Assembly: GCA_029706075.1 (NCBI GenBank)
Contig: JAINUG010000215.1
Coordinates: 62,001-126,000 of the forward strand
Direction of reading: 5' to 3'
Source: Aldrovandia affinis
Taxonomy: Eukaryota; Chordata; Actinopteri; Notacanthiformes; Halosauridae
Length of the DNA stretch: 64,000 nt
Position numbers and translations under genes: made by a program. Numbering within the stretch: position 1 is the first letter of the stretch; the number at the start of each line of letters is the position of its first letter. The notes below the pieces were generated by a model. The model had not been told where the DNA came from. It was given only the letters and a program-made list of their open reading frames with translations, and did not search any database. Below are positions 33,689-45,678 of this stretch, piece by piece.

Positions 33689-36199
33689 TTATCTCTGCCA
33701 AATTTGGCTTCTGGGGCCACAGGGACTATTGAACCTCACCTCCCTGATTTTATGGAACCTGTCAATTTGCCCGTCAGTCAATGTCAGTGTTGATCCAGGA
33801 CCAGGAGTGGGCAAGAGGGCACTGGACCCAGGACTGATGGAGATGCAATGCCACGGCGAGAGGAAAGACAGATGAGCGGGCTATGTGGAAAGGATGCTCT
33901 TACATGGTATGGGTGTGTCAGATGATCCAAACTCTCAGCACGGTATTTATCAGCTCCTTAAGTTTGTTCCATTGTATTATGGTAGAGCCATGTGCAGTAA
34001 TGGTGGCTGACAATATGCAAGAGGTGACAATCAAAATATTTTGGCACATTTGGCAGAGAATTTGGTGGGGGGCTTCTGCCCCAAAATCGCCTGTGAGGTC
34101 AGTGAGCTCAACATCCCCACTGCCTGTCTCTCCATCCTGCTCTCCATTTTGTCTGACCTCTGAACTCTCAACAGCATTATCATCTCAACTGATTGAGTTG
34201 CACTGTGTGACATTGTGAAGGGTGTGTGTGTGTATGTGTGTGCGTGCGTGTGCTTGCGTGTGTCTGTATTTTATGTGTGTTTGGAACAGTGTGTTTACTG
34301 GCACGCTCACAGTGCACACATTCCTAATAGGATACATGCCATTGACATGTTGTTGTTTTTTGCAGACGCTCATGACAGTCACTCGTCACAAGATACAGAC
34401 AAGAAGAACAGTTAAAAGCAAAATGGCTGCCCTTGGATATTATGGAGGGAGAGATTAAATTCATTAGTGACTAAACCCTGCTAAATAACACAGTCTCCCA
34501 TAGCTATGGCAGGCAGTTTTTTGCTTTTTCCAAGAGCAAATTAATTACAGCAGAATGGTAAAGTCTGAGAATGAGCTGTAATCCTGTGTGTCAGTTCCTT
34601 ATCATTCTGAAACCACTGTGAGCATAATTGACTTCCACTAGCATCAGACTCTCTGGGGGCGGCCAGCCTTTGTCTGCATTTTGAATGAACAATCCGCATT
34701 CATTATTCCGCCTGCTCCCATCTTCCTGGGCAAGGTCAGTGTTGGCATTGTCTTGACGGGTGCATTTCTGTTTCTGTCAGGATGCTGCTGTCATGTATGA
34801 ACCAGCCCTGCGCTGCACTGTCGCTTTCTGTGATGTGTAACTGGTGGTTGACAGGCTTTTACAAATGCAAAGGAAGACAGCGAGAAAATAAAAACAGAAA
34901 GAAAGAGACATGTTCGAATGTCGTGAAGTCGTGGATAGTGAACAGTTAACTCCCGTGTAGGCTTGGCTGTTCACAGGAGTCAATTTAAGACGAGGCGTCT
35001 CTATTCAGTGGCTCTGGCGCCCGGCCACGCAGGCTGCGTTGATGAATGTAATTTATGAGGACGATCGGTGAAGCGGGTCAATGCGGCTGTTGGATAATGA
35101 CCGTTGATTCCTTCGTAGTCGGTTCACAGGCGTGGGCACCCTCTGCCTGACTAATGGACACATCTAGTTATTGAATAACCCGGAGTTCATAATTAGACCT
35201 CTCTGTCTCCGTGCAACCAACCGACGCTATGTGGGGGTGTTGCCTGGTTACTGACCTTCCACGCTGTCACCGTGGGCACGTCGGCCACTTGGATTATTTT
35301 GCTTCGTTTCTATTAATTGATTCAGGTTTTAACTACCGGAGGGAGGATGAATTGCGGTATCTCAAAAGCCTCTCTTTTGTGCCCTCGGACCAGTTTACAA
35401 GAAAGACTGTTTAAAGGGAGAAAACCCCGCCAAAGCCTCACAATGATAACATTCAGTCTGTGGTCTCGGGATAAGGCTCTGTGCAGTTCCATGTGTCCCC
35501 CCGACAGGAAGCACACTTTTGAGACGCGGCGACATTAAAGGAAGGGACTTTAGAGAGTTGTACAAACAAGAAGACTGTTATAATTTTTTCTGGGAATGCT
35601 CTGGTGGTCAGGAATTACCAATGTCCAACGCTTTCTTCTCTCAGAATGGCAGCGCGGCTTTGCCGAACTGGCACAAAAGGAACTGGCGCGCGAGGGGGGG
35701 TTCTTGTGGTCCTTTATTAAAACTCTACAGCCCAGCATTAAAACCGTCCCGTAGCTAAAGTCTTAATCACTCCACTGCAGCGCTGCGAATTCAGACAGCT
35801 GGAATAATGACTTTCATCTCACTGCCAGCAGGAAAGAGCCAAGGATCAGCCGTTAAAAGAAGGAAAAAAAATGAAATTAGCTCAACTTGTTCCAACACTC
35901 CTTAACTGCCATTGTCTCGGCTTTCGGATTGGGCCAGTGATCAGGATGCCCAGGGGAGAAAGCACTGTCTTTGAAAGATTCATCACCGCCACGGACATTG
36001 CATTAGTACATCCACGGCTACCCTGTCATAACTTGCAATGCATGCAAACTATTGACAGTGTGACCCTCCGATGCGCAGAAGTGTCTTTTTAAAAGTTGTG
36101 GGATCGTGAGAGTCATTTTAATACAGCCCCGGGGGAGTCTTGCATAGTCATAGAGCAACACAATATAATTGCAGATTATGTGTATGTGTTTGTGAATGT

Positions 36200-36262
36200 T
36201 AGAGAAAGAGAGAGAGAGAGAATACAGAGAGAGATGAGAGAGAGGGAGAGAGAGAGAGAATA
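36200..36262. repeat. (GA)n microsatellite
   Basis: Interrupted GA runs. Confidence 0.9.
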
Positions 36263-39200
36263 GAGAACACAGAGAGAGATGAGATAAAATGAGTAAGTGG
36301 GGGGTGGAATCTTTTATGAAATCTTTTATCACAGTTCCAAACTGTTTATTCACTGGCATAAGTTTAGTGCACGTACAGCTCAAGCCAGGTTTTGCAAACT
36401 TTTTACAAACTTTATCAGCCAAGGTTGACAATGAGTATTTAACACCCCCCTTCCCTTCAACAATTAATTGAAAATGTTTTTTCAAGTATACATGTTGGCA
36501 GGTATGTACTGTAGCCTACTGTAACCCCTTCCCCCTGGAATTCATTCCTGGCTACAGAGCTGATGGCAACACTGTCACATTAGGGATTGAGAGATTCTGA
36601 GATGACAGGGCATTAATCTCCTTTATACTTCAATTGAAAAGGCAGACCAGAGGTCTCTCTCTGCCAGACCGGAGATTTCCATTCTAATCGGTCAGTTGTG
36701 TTTGATATATTCTTTGTGAAGTGCAAGGTTTTGTGAAATGAGGAATGCGGAAACGAACCTCGCAACGAGGCGTCTGATGGTGGTAGGCGAGGTGTGGCGC
36801 AGGAGAACTGAAGGATGACGCACAAGATAGCAAACATAAAGAGTGCTTTTAGCTAAAAGTCACGAGCCACAAAAGAATAAACATAGGCTGTGCTCCTATA
36901 TGCAATATTTCTTTAAAAGGCTCTTAAATGGCTACGCTGACCTCTGAAATGAAGGGTTATTGGCATCAATCCTCAATTGAACTCCTGTGCTTTTGAGCTA
37001 GGAACTCACCCAGCTGTACGACTGAGGAACAACATACAAGTCAGTCACTCTGGACAAATCCAGCTGCCATGCATATTAATAATGTAATTTGATGCATTAA
37101 TTTGCTGACTATTCAACCATATTGTATATAAGAGTGGAAAAGTACAACAATGTCACTGGACTAATCAGCCAATTAAACCTTGGAGGTCAGCACCACCTAT
37201 CTCTTAATCATTCAATTTATCAGGCTATTAAGCAAGTCAGTCTGTCCAATCAAAACAATCTTCAACTCTCGCTGGACTGAGGTCACACACAAGTGGTCAC
37301 AAGAGGTCAAGACAGCCGGTGTCAAATCAGTTAACCTTCATTTGCGTAAAAATGTGTGACAAAAGTAAAGTAAAAAATGTAGAAATTATAAATGATATTG
37401 TGCTTTTATATCACAAATCTTCTGCTTTTGTTTCATTTTATGATTTTACTTTTCTGTTGTTGAATCACAGAAAATTTGCATGCTATAATTTTGTGGCCCT
37501 TTTATGAAAGTAAATTTTTGTGACCACCAGTTATAACCATAAGGCACATGGAGGTGACCAGCCTCCCTGTTAAGGAGTTATTAGATGTTTTATCTTCTCA
37601 GGGTTCTGATAAACCATATTACTGAAAGACAGTGGTACAAGTTGAGGAAAAATAATGTACCCATTCCAATATACTGTTTAAATGAGCTTTTGGGACTTGT
37701 TTTGCATTATTTTATTACCCTGCACCTGTGCGTATTACTGGATGTACTGTATATTCATCTTTTCCTTTTAAAGAGTTAGCAGTGTACATGTAAACAACAA
37801 GTGGATTGATTATTGTGCTGTTTGAGGTAACCATTGAAAAAAATGGCCTTTTACTTCTGGGAGTCTGCACAACCTACTGTATCTGCCAATCAAATAATAG
37901 CACATCACACACCCACAGAATCTGTAGTAAAAACGGAATGTGAGGTGTGTGCGGTTGGGTCGAGCTAGCAGTTGCCTTCTACTTACAGTACTAGAGAAGT
38001 AAAGATATTCATGGGAAGGAAAGGAAACCTGTGAGAGCTTTTCGAAGGTGAGCTGTGGGCGCGGAGCCCCGTTCCAGTCAGAGGGATGACGGGGGAGTTG
38101 TGAGCTCTCTGAAGGAGAGCCTGATGGCCAGGCAAAAGGGGGTCGATGATTTATGATCGCGGGGATGCGGAGGCCAAAGCGTTCATAAATGAATTCGTTC
38201 CTCGCTTCCACAAATGGATTTTTAATGAGACTGAACCCCCTGACCTTTAACATAGAGGAGACACTATTTTTAAACGCCGCAGGTTTTCAGCCCGATCGCC
38301 AAGGTGTTCCCCTCCCCGCTAACGGCTCTCACCTTACACGGGTGATTTATAGTGCGCGCCTTCTCCCGTGCGGTATGGTGACCTCCTTGCCGTGTTTCTG
38401 AATGCTGAGGTGCGGAGAAGTGCGGCGCAGCCTGTCTGAGAGGCTTGTCTACTTGTTCGCTGGCCAGCAGAGGACAAAAAGGCCACCCATTTCCAGGACC
38501 GGATGATGGGAAAGTAGCCTCCATCTACCGTGCACCATAACCTTTTGGACTGTCTATTGCATTTGGAAAAGAGAGCGGCGCTTCAGTTTAAAGAACGGAG
38601 CATGCAGAAAACATACATACCTGTGACCTACATTGTGTTTGAAGCGGGCGCAAACACATATACACACACGGAGAATTCAAGAACATTTGAAGGTTAGAAG
38701 GGAGATGGAAGTAGAGAGGGAGAAGAGAAGAACAACTATAGAGAAGAGAGAGTAGTAGAAGTGTGTGCTGCCTCGTGGTTTCCCTGTGTGTGCAATACTC
38801 CAGAGAGTACTGCTGACACAAACAAATGCGCCGGAGGTGGAATTGGGACCAAACAATGCATATATCCCAGGCAGAAGAACAGAAGGTAATGAGCTGACCT
38901 GTGTTGTAGAGGCAAGGGGAGGGGAAGGGGGGTGACAGGAGCCCAAGTCATTTTATGGATGATGTGATGGTCATGCATGGTGGGACAATAAATAAATAAA
39001 GTGACTTAATCTGTGAGGCAATGGTGAAATCCCACTATCAATTGCAAAGTGTTTTCCTTTTGAGATCATAGACATATTTCAAAGATGGCAGGTAAGAGTG
39101 GTTTAGCCTATTCCACACGCATTCTACTTACTTTTTTGCTCATGGCTCCCCCTGGAGGTGAGTACAAATAACTACACATTTCTATATATTGGTTTATACA

Positions 39201-40295
39201 CGTTTATAGTTATGTTACTAATTGCTAACTGATTATATGCAGAATGCACCGTAGTTCATTTTGAAAATCCAGCGGTGCTGTGCCACGCCTTCACAAAGAG
39301 GCCATGGGCTCCATGTAACATGGAATGGAAAGAAGAACAATATAATCTAAAACCTCATTTGAAATGAACTTAATATGAATCTACAATACATATTTATAAT
39401 TTTACCAGATTTTAAAAAAGGATAAAATACTATTTAAATATGTAATGTTTATTTGTGTGTATTTTGTACTGAATTAACATCTTTTTTATTGGATGTATTA
39501 TTGAATTGTCACACTGAAATTATTTTTAAAGAAATTTAAGATTTAAAATTGTACCCCACCATATGGAAATAACAACAGCAATAACACAAACGGATAGGTT
39601 GTTTGTATTCTCAGAAATTGGTTGTAAACTTACCGTGCCATGAATATCTGTAGGTTTCCATGGCAATACCTCCATGGAAGGAAACATTCCATATCTCCTA
39701 CTGCTGTAGCATGCAACTTTGAATGAGTCTGATTGGTCTGGAAAAAATAAAGTAAAATGATAGATCATGGATATTTGGCACACAACATGGTGGGGGGAGG
39801 GGACAACATTCAGGTGAATCTATCAGTGCAGGATACACACAGATGGTAATAGGCTACATCGCAGCCAAGTACCTGTTGCGTGCTCTGTTGGACATGATAA
39901 CACGAAGTCACGCTCTGCCCAGCCTTGCAGTGTCTCCTCGGCACCTGCACACTGGTAAACAGAATAACTGACAGGCTGCACGGTTCATCTGCTGTTGTCA
40001 CAGTTTCATGTATCATTCTGTCACTAGGTGCTTAGGGTGAAGCTAATGATATCTGTAGACTTCCTGGGGCAACTGATTTGTACTAAACATAAGAGAAACA
40101 ACGCAATAAAAAATGTTATTTCCTTGTATAAAAATTGCATGCTTATACAAGAGGTAGATGACAGCATTTTTTAAACCACGTATCAAACAATTATCAAGTT
40201 GCACCACCCCAGTTATCAACATTGATCAATTAATTTCCACTAATTAGGCACAGATGATGATTGACAGCAATGTTTACATTGAATTTAATTGAAAA

Positions 40296-40692
40296 TTGGA
40301 TTTATATAGCTTCTCAAGGAACCCAAAGCACTTTATAATGATAGGAGCAACTCACCTCAACCACCACCAATGTGCAACACCCACCTGGGTGAACGCAACG
40401 GCAGCCATAGTGCGCCAGTACAAACTCACCACACATCAGATACACAGTGGAGAGCCGAGGAGGGAGGGAATGAATTGTATATATATTGTCTGGGTTGGGA
40501 ATTTGGCCAGGACACCGGGTTAACACCCTACTCTTTTTCGAGAAGTGCCATGGGATCTTTTATGACCACAGAGAGTCAGGACCTCGGTTTTTACCATCCC
40601 ATCCGAACGACAGACATGTAGTCCCGTGGGATCGAACCCACAGCCTTGGCATTGCCAGTGCCATGCTCTACCAACTGAGCTACAGAACTACT
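40296..40692 (-). mobile_element. tRNA-derived SINE, family A, near full length
   Basis: On the minus strand the head TAGCTCAGTTGGTAGAGCA has a good A box and GGGTTCGATCCCAC a B box. The body follows, and the 3' end TTATAAAGTGCTTTGGGTTC...AAGCTATATAAATCC resembles the end of L2-type LINEs. It lies just upstream of the L2 element. Confidence 0.85.
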
Positions 40693-41199
40693 ACATTCCA
40701 CGCTGTCATGTGTTGAATCGCATACTGGTGGTATTTTGAAACGCCGTGCATGACTATGCTGTTGTTTGAAGCTGTGGGAAATAGCCTGCTCACATTAAAA
40801 AAGAGTGCAGTTATATAATATTTAACCTGCACACAAATATATCAATAATATTCATAATAATAAAATACTTTTACTGCCTGCAGCAAGGGCTATTAAAAAA
40901 CCCCAAATTAAATTACAATTGGTGAATGTCATAAAGGCTACACAGATCAAATGGAAATTTGAGGTTCTTTGATTAAATTTGATCATGGTCAGTTGTTTGA
41001 CAGTTTCTTCTGTCATGGACTGTCAATGCTGGGCGAAAACATGAACCTTATGAAGAGTCAGGTACAATCTGTGAGCAAGAATGACTTTAAAATCAACTGT
41101 GATGGATTGTTCTTGCAGAACAAATAAAATAGGCTATGTAAAACTGTAATTGTCTGTCCCATCTGTTGATTCGTCTGTGACCACAGATATGCGTGTCAG

Positions 41200-43008
41200 T
41201 TGTTGACAACAGCCAGTTCCTCTCTGCTCAGTATGGCCGCGCCTGTGTCGGCAGCTAGTCGTCTGAGTTGGCTTCTCGTTTTGTTTGTTCTGTCAGTATG
41301 CTCGTTGTTATGTGTGAGCAGTGTAAAACCGGGCTTAAAATATGATCGACTTACCCTACTGGACATTGGTGCCTCGGTGGTGAGTTCACTGTCTCGCCAA
41401 TCTGATCAGCGAAGCTCCCACCAGGATCTGCGCCTCCATATCCCCGGGACGATCTGGGCGCTTGCCTGCTGTTGCCCACGGACGAGACGGACCAGGAGAC
41501 GGGGTAGACGAGCTGGGGCTGCGGCAAAGCTCCGTAGGCTACCTCGAGGCCGTCCCCCGCCCTCACTCCAGTCCATCTCCACGGCCAATGGCCCCGGTGT
41601 GAGGAAATCCTTCCTCCGGCAAATTGTCCCTGCGTCTCTCCCGGATCAACTGCTACCGGCCTCTGCTCATGTGAACCAACATCGACTCCACCCGAGTGTG
41701 GCTTCAGTGCCTGCGGGTAGGCGAGCTGAGAACCGCCATCCCCTCCGCACGAGTGTGGCTTTGGTGCCTGCGTGCAAGCGAGCTGGATTTCGACCGGGGT
41801 ATCTACGCTCCCTGCCCCGAGCCTCATCCTTCGGCAGAGCTGGCTCAGATTCCATCTGTGTTGGTCTGTTAAACGCCAGATCAATAACGAACAAATCGTT
41901 TGTCCTGAACGACTTCTTTGTATCGAAAGATTTGGACTATTTACAGATTTCTGAGACCTGGCAGAAGTCGGATGAATTTGTCCACTTAAATGAACTCTGC
42001 CCACAGAACTGCGCTTATTCCTGCGCCCCCAGATCCGCGGGCCGAGGGGGAGGACTGGCAGTTGTGTACCGGGACTGTCTCTCCTCATGTAAGGTGAGCA
42101 CTGGAACTTACTCATCCTTCGAGGTTCTCATGAATAAAGTTGGACGAATAAATCCCTTTTACTCTGTCCTGATCTATCGTCCTCCCGGCAGAAATGCGTC
42201 TTTTCTGACAGAGTTTGGTGAATTTCTGTCTTCTATCATCCGCCTGGACAGAATTCTTTTGGTTGGGGACTTTAATATGCATGTAAATAAGATTTCTGAT
42301 AACTTTGCAGTTAACTTTACAAATGTTACCGAGTCGTTCCACTTCATCCAACATGTAACCGGTCCCACTCACGTAAAAGGCAACACTTTGGACCTTGTGT
42401 TCACAATTGGGCTTAATGTCTGTAATGTCCGTACCGAGGCTTTGACTGTGTCCGACCACAAATGTGTTTTATTTGAACTGTCACTTGACGACGATTTTGT
42501 TCCAACAAAGCGCATAAAAAGCTCACGCATTTTAAATAGCCTAGCTGTAGAAAATTTCACTGCTAGTTTTAATAGCATTGTTTTGGTGTCCCCCAATGAT
42601 GACGTTGACAGTCTGACTGACGTTTTCAACATGCATTGTTCAGCCATTTTAGATGACGTAGCACCCATAGTCACTCGCTCTGTCCGCCCTGTAAACTCCT
42701 CCCCATGGATGAACGATGAGATCAGAGAGCTGAGACGCAAGTGTAGAAAGACAGAGAGGCTCTGGAAATCTTCCAACCTCCAAGTACACCGCCTGTATCT
42801 CAGAGAGCTGATTTTTGATTTTAACATCTTAGTCAAAAATGCTAGGGCAGCTTACTTTTCCAACCTGATCTCCTCTTGCAAGCACAACCCTAGAGTATTA
42901 TTTAGCACCATTAACTCCTTAGTCAATCCACCTCCCCCATCTGTACCTGTTTTTTCAGATAATGATTGTAATGGTTTCCTTTTGTTTTTTTGTCAACAAA
43001 GTGGCTGA
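41200..43008 (+). pseudogene. L2 LINE 5' frame with endonuclease domain
   Basis: After an N-terminal stretch with GLKYDRLTLLDIGASVVSSL and a basic proline/arginine-rich linker, the endonuclease domain begins at about residue 225: GLLNARSITNKSFVLNDFF, DYLQISETWQ (catalytic Glu), GRGGGLAVVYRD, SVLIYRPPGRNASFL, RILLVGDFNMHV (catalytic Asp/Asn), GNTLDLVFT and SDHKCVLFEL (terminal SDH motif). The frame is lost soon after VPVFSDNDCNG, before the reverse transcriptase. Confidence 0.88.
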
Positions 43009-43125
43009 TGTCAGGGCGAGCATAAACCCCTCCCCCTCCCCCTCTCCCTTCCCCTTTCCTCTCTGCCCAGTCAATTCATCTCTGAGTAGCTTCTCCACCA
43101 TCTCCTAAACACCCTTACAGACCTA

Positions 43126-44651
43126 GTGAGCTCTATGAAGTCCTCCTCAAGCCCCCTAGACATTCTACCTACATCTCTGTTGAAGGAAGTCATGAGCTCT
43201 GTGGGCCCGAGTTTACTTTCCATCATAAACAGGTCCCTAGTTTCAGGCACTGTACCATCTTATTTTAAGGAGGCGGTCGTTCAGCCCCTCCTTAAAAAGC
43301 CTCATCTAGACCCCTCCCTTCCCAATAACTATAGACCCATCTCTAAGCTCCCCTTTGTTTCAAAGGTGCTAGAGAAAGTGGTAGCCAGTCAGCTCACTAC
43401 CTACTTGTCAACCCATAACATCTCAGACAAATTTCAATCAGGTTTCCGTAAAAACACTCCACTGAAACTGCCCTACTCAGAGTTGCAAACGACATTATGA
43501 TGTCCTCTGATGCCGGCAAATGCACAGTCCTGGTCCTCTTAGATCTCAGCGCCGCGTTCGATACTATAGATCACGGGATCATGTTAGATAGGCTTAGGGA
43601 GTGGGTAGGCATCTCAGGGAGCGCCCTAAGCTGGTTTGCGTCCTACCTCAAAGAGAGGCTTTTCTCTGTCGCCGTAGGCCCATTCAAATCAGACTCCTCC
43701 CCCCTTACGTGTGGCGTGCCACAGGGTTCTGTGCTGGCACCATTGCTTTTCGCCCTTTACATGCTTCCCCTAGGACTCCTAATCAGTTCATTTAAAGGCA
43801 TCTCTTATCATTGCTATGCAGATGACATCCAGCTCCAGTTTTCATTCAAGCCTGACAATTTGGAGGGTCTCAACATCCTACACCAGTGCCTTTCCTCCAT
43901 TGAGCAATGGATGGAGAGTAACTTTCTCCAACTAAATGCAGGAAAGACAGAAGTGCTGATCATAGCTACTGACAAGATAGCAACCAGAGTGGCTGATCAT
44001 ATGGGGTCTCTTAAGGGAAATATACGCCCTCACTTAAGAAACCTAGGTGTCATCTTTGACCAGTCCATGCTTTTGGACAAACATGTCAAATCTCTCACCC
44101 GCTCCTGCTTCTTTCACCTCAGAAATATCGCCAAACTACGGTCCATCATTTCACATGCTGAATTAGAAACCTCTGTACACGCTTTCATTTCATCTAGACT
44201 GGACTACTGTAACTCTCTGTTTACCTGCCTTGACAAAGGTTATGTGGACCGCCTTCAACTCATTCAAAATGCTGCGGCAAGACTACTCACTAGATCTAGG
44301 AAGTCGTGTCGCATCACCCCCATCCTAGCCTCTCTGCACTGGCTCCCAGTACACTTCAGGATTCACTTTAAAGTCCTGGTGTTCACCTACAGAGCCCTCC
44401 ACGGTGACACCCCTGCTTACATCTCCGAGCTTCTCCATCGGTACTCGCCCAGTCGTTCCCTGAGGTCCTCCGACTCGGAGCTCTGGCGGTGCCCCGGACC
44501 AGGTTAAAAACCAAGGGGGACAGAGCTTTTGGGGTGGTTGCCCCAAGGCTCTGGAATGCCCTCCCCCAGGACTTGAAAACCTCGCCCTCTGAACCAATGT
44601 TCAAAAATCTGCTAAAAACCCACCTGTTCAGACAGGCATTTGACAATATTT
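43126..44651 (+). pseudogene. L2 LINE reverse transcriptase and C-terminal part, broken
   Basis: The pieces in order are ILPTSLLKEV, NNYRPISKLPFVSKVLEKVV, QSGFRKN, LVLLDLSAAFDTIDHGIMLD (first catalytic Asp), CGVPQGSVLAPLLFALYMLP, ISYHCYADDIQLQFSF (YADD catalytic motif), LNAGKTEVLI, NLGVIFDQSM and the C-terminal ITPILASLHWLPVHFRIHFK with SLRSSDSELWR. A frame change after QSGFRKN and another near 44500 interrupt it. The motifs are standard for the L2/CR1 group. Confidence 0.88.
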
Positions 44652-45384
44652 AGCCTAGTTTGCTGCTGCTTGAAACGTTGTCACGTCTGTTGTCTGTATT
44701 GTATCGTTAAGTGTGCACCCTTTTTTTTTTTTATCTGAGTACTGCTGATTTGTGTTTTAATTGTATTTTTACTGCTGTGAAGCACTCTGTGCATTCGTGC
44801 TATGAAGGGCGCTATACAAATAAATACTTACTTACTTGTTTTGATCAGCTCTTTTATTTTAATTTTATGCATTTCAGCAGTCTGCGGCACAGACTTCTGT
44901 CGAAGCTGTCTAGCGGATTGAATTGGCCCGCCGTACGTGCTTGTTTAAAAATGCACATCATTTGGGATTATACATTTTTTCTAATGGAATATTTGAGTTT
45001 AAGAACGCATCTGTGAAATCATGAATGAGATCCAGCCATCGCTCAAGGCCGTCTTTTCCCCTGCTGACAGGCAATTCCCCCTCAAAGGCATGTTTTTCGT
45101 GTTTTTGATACAAATCAACATGTTAATGTTGCACATTTGGCTATTTTGACCTTTGATCCCTTGAAAATGACTTTAAGATTCAAAATCAAGGATGTCATCT
45201 GCCCTCATCTTGTTCATAATCCTAGGATTGTTTGATCTCGCATGGATGACAGCTAGTAACAAACGATGCCGTCAATTGTATTTTTCTGAAGTTCTTTTCC
45301 AACTTTGCCTGGTTTATTATTATATGTTCAACGAACGCTTCACATACATCTTCAGGATCAGCAACCGCGGGCCAACTCTAATCT

Positions 45385-45459
45385 CACCACGCAGAGTGTA
45401 GCGGGAGGAGTCACATTAGCAAGTATCGCGATGCTTCAACATAGTTCCAGTTTTCCAAC
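45385..45459 (+). promoter_or_regulatory. presumed icmt 5' UTR / promoter-proximal region
   Basis: The sequence directly before the icmt ATG includes GCGGGAGGAGTCAC and TATCGCGATGC. No TATA box is seen. The start site is unknown. Confidence 0.3.
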
Positions 45460-45678
45460 ATGGCAGGCAGTAAGTTAGTGTTGGAGGGGCGAGTTAGCAT
45501 TACAAGCTTTATTTTGGGATTGGGTTTTGTGATAATTCCTTTCGTTGTATCGGTAGGATCACACATTGATTTGGTCTTCGATTATCTCAATGGAATTAGG
45601 GGGAAAATTGCAATTGCAATCTACCTAGCGGTCGCTAATGGCTTCTTGCTACTCATGTACAAAGGACCTCTCTATCAG
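45460..45678 (+). CDS. icmt: icmt coding exon 1
   Basis: 73 codons from MAGSKLVLEGRVSI to YKGPLYQ; donor CAG/GTAAGA. It encodes two hydrophobic segments, FILGLGFVIIPFVVSVG and IAIAIYLAVANGFLLLMY. The N-terminus is poorly conserved but the LYQ/VAVRACFLGF junction matches RYQ/IAIRACFLGF in human. Confidence 0.92.

Larger units (their letters stand above)
27600..40290. other. gene-free interval between agtrap and the L2 element
   Basis: No exon with family similarity was found on either strand. The repeat content is lower than in the flanks: SINE pieces at 30205-30290, perhaps 31915-32110 and 33548-33688, AT-rich runs near 28125 and 31160, an (AGT)-rich stretch at 33285-33390 and (GA)n at 36200-36262. 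GC-richer, repeat-free islands at about 34980-36110 and 38040-38560 stand out. Confidence 0.6.
40986..44838 (+). mobile_element. L2-clade LINE, nearly full length
   Basis: A non-LTR retrotransposon with an apurinic endonuclease domain, a reverse transcriptase and an L2-type 3' end (GGGCGCTATACAAATAAATA then a short ACTT repeat). The endonuclease/5' frame 41200-43008 is open for 602 codons. The reverse transcriptase continues in two further frames (43126-43500, 43497-44507), and the terminal part, with AFGVVAPRLWNALP, lies in another frame to about 44651. About three frame breaks make it inactive. TTTGATCA at 40978-40985 and 44840-44847 may be the target duplication, which would set the 5' end at 40986; this is tentative. 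There is no trace of host-gene function. Confidence 0.85.

Noticed and set aside
36018-36485. Minus-strand open frame of 155 codons
   Set aside because: Crosses a (GA)n tract giving Ser/Leu-rich sequence; no family similarity.
41351-42836. Long minus-strand open frames
   Set aside because: Antisense shadows of the L2 LINE endonuclease frame.
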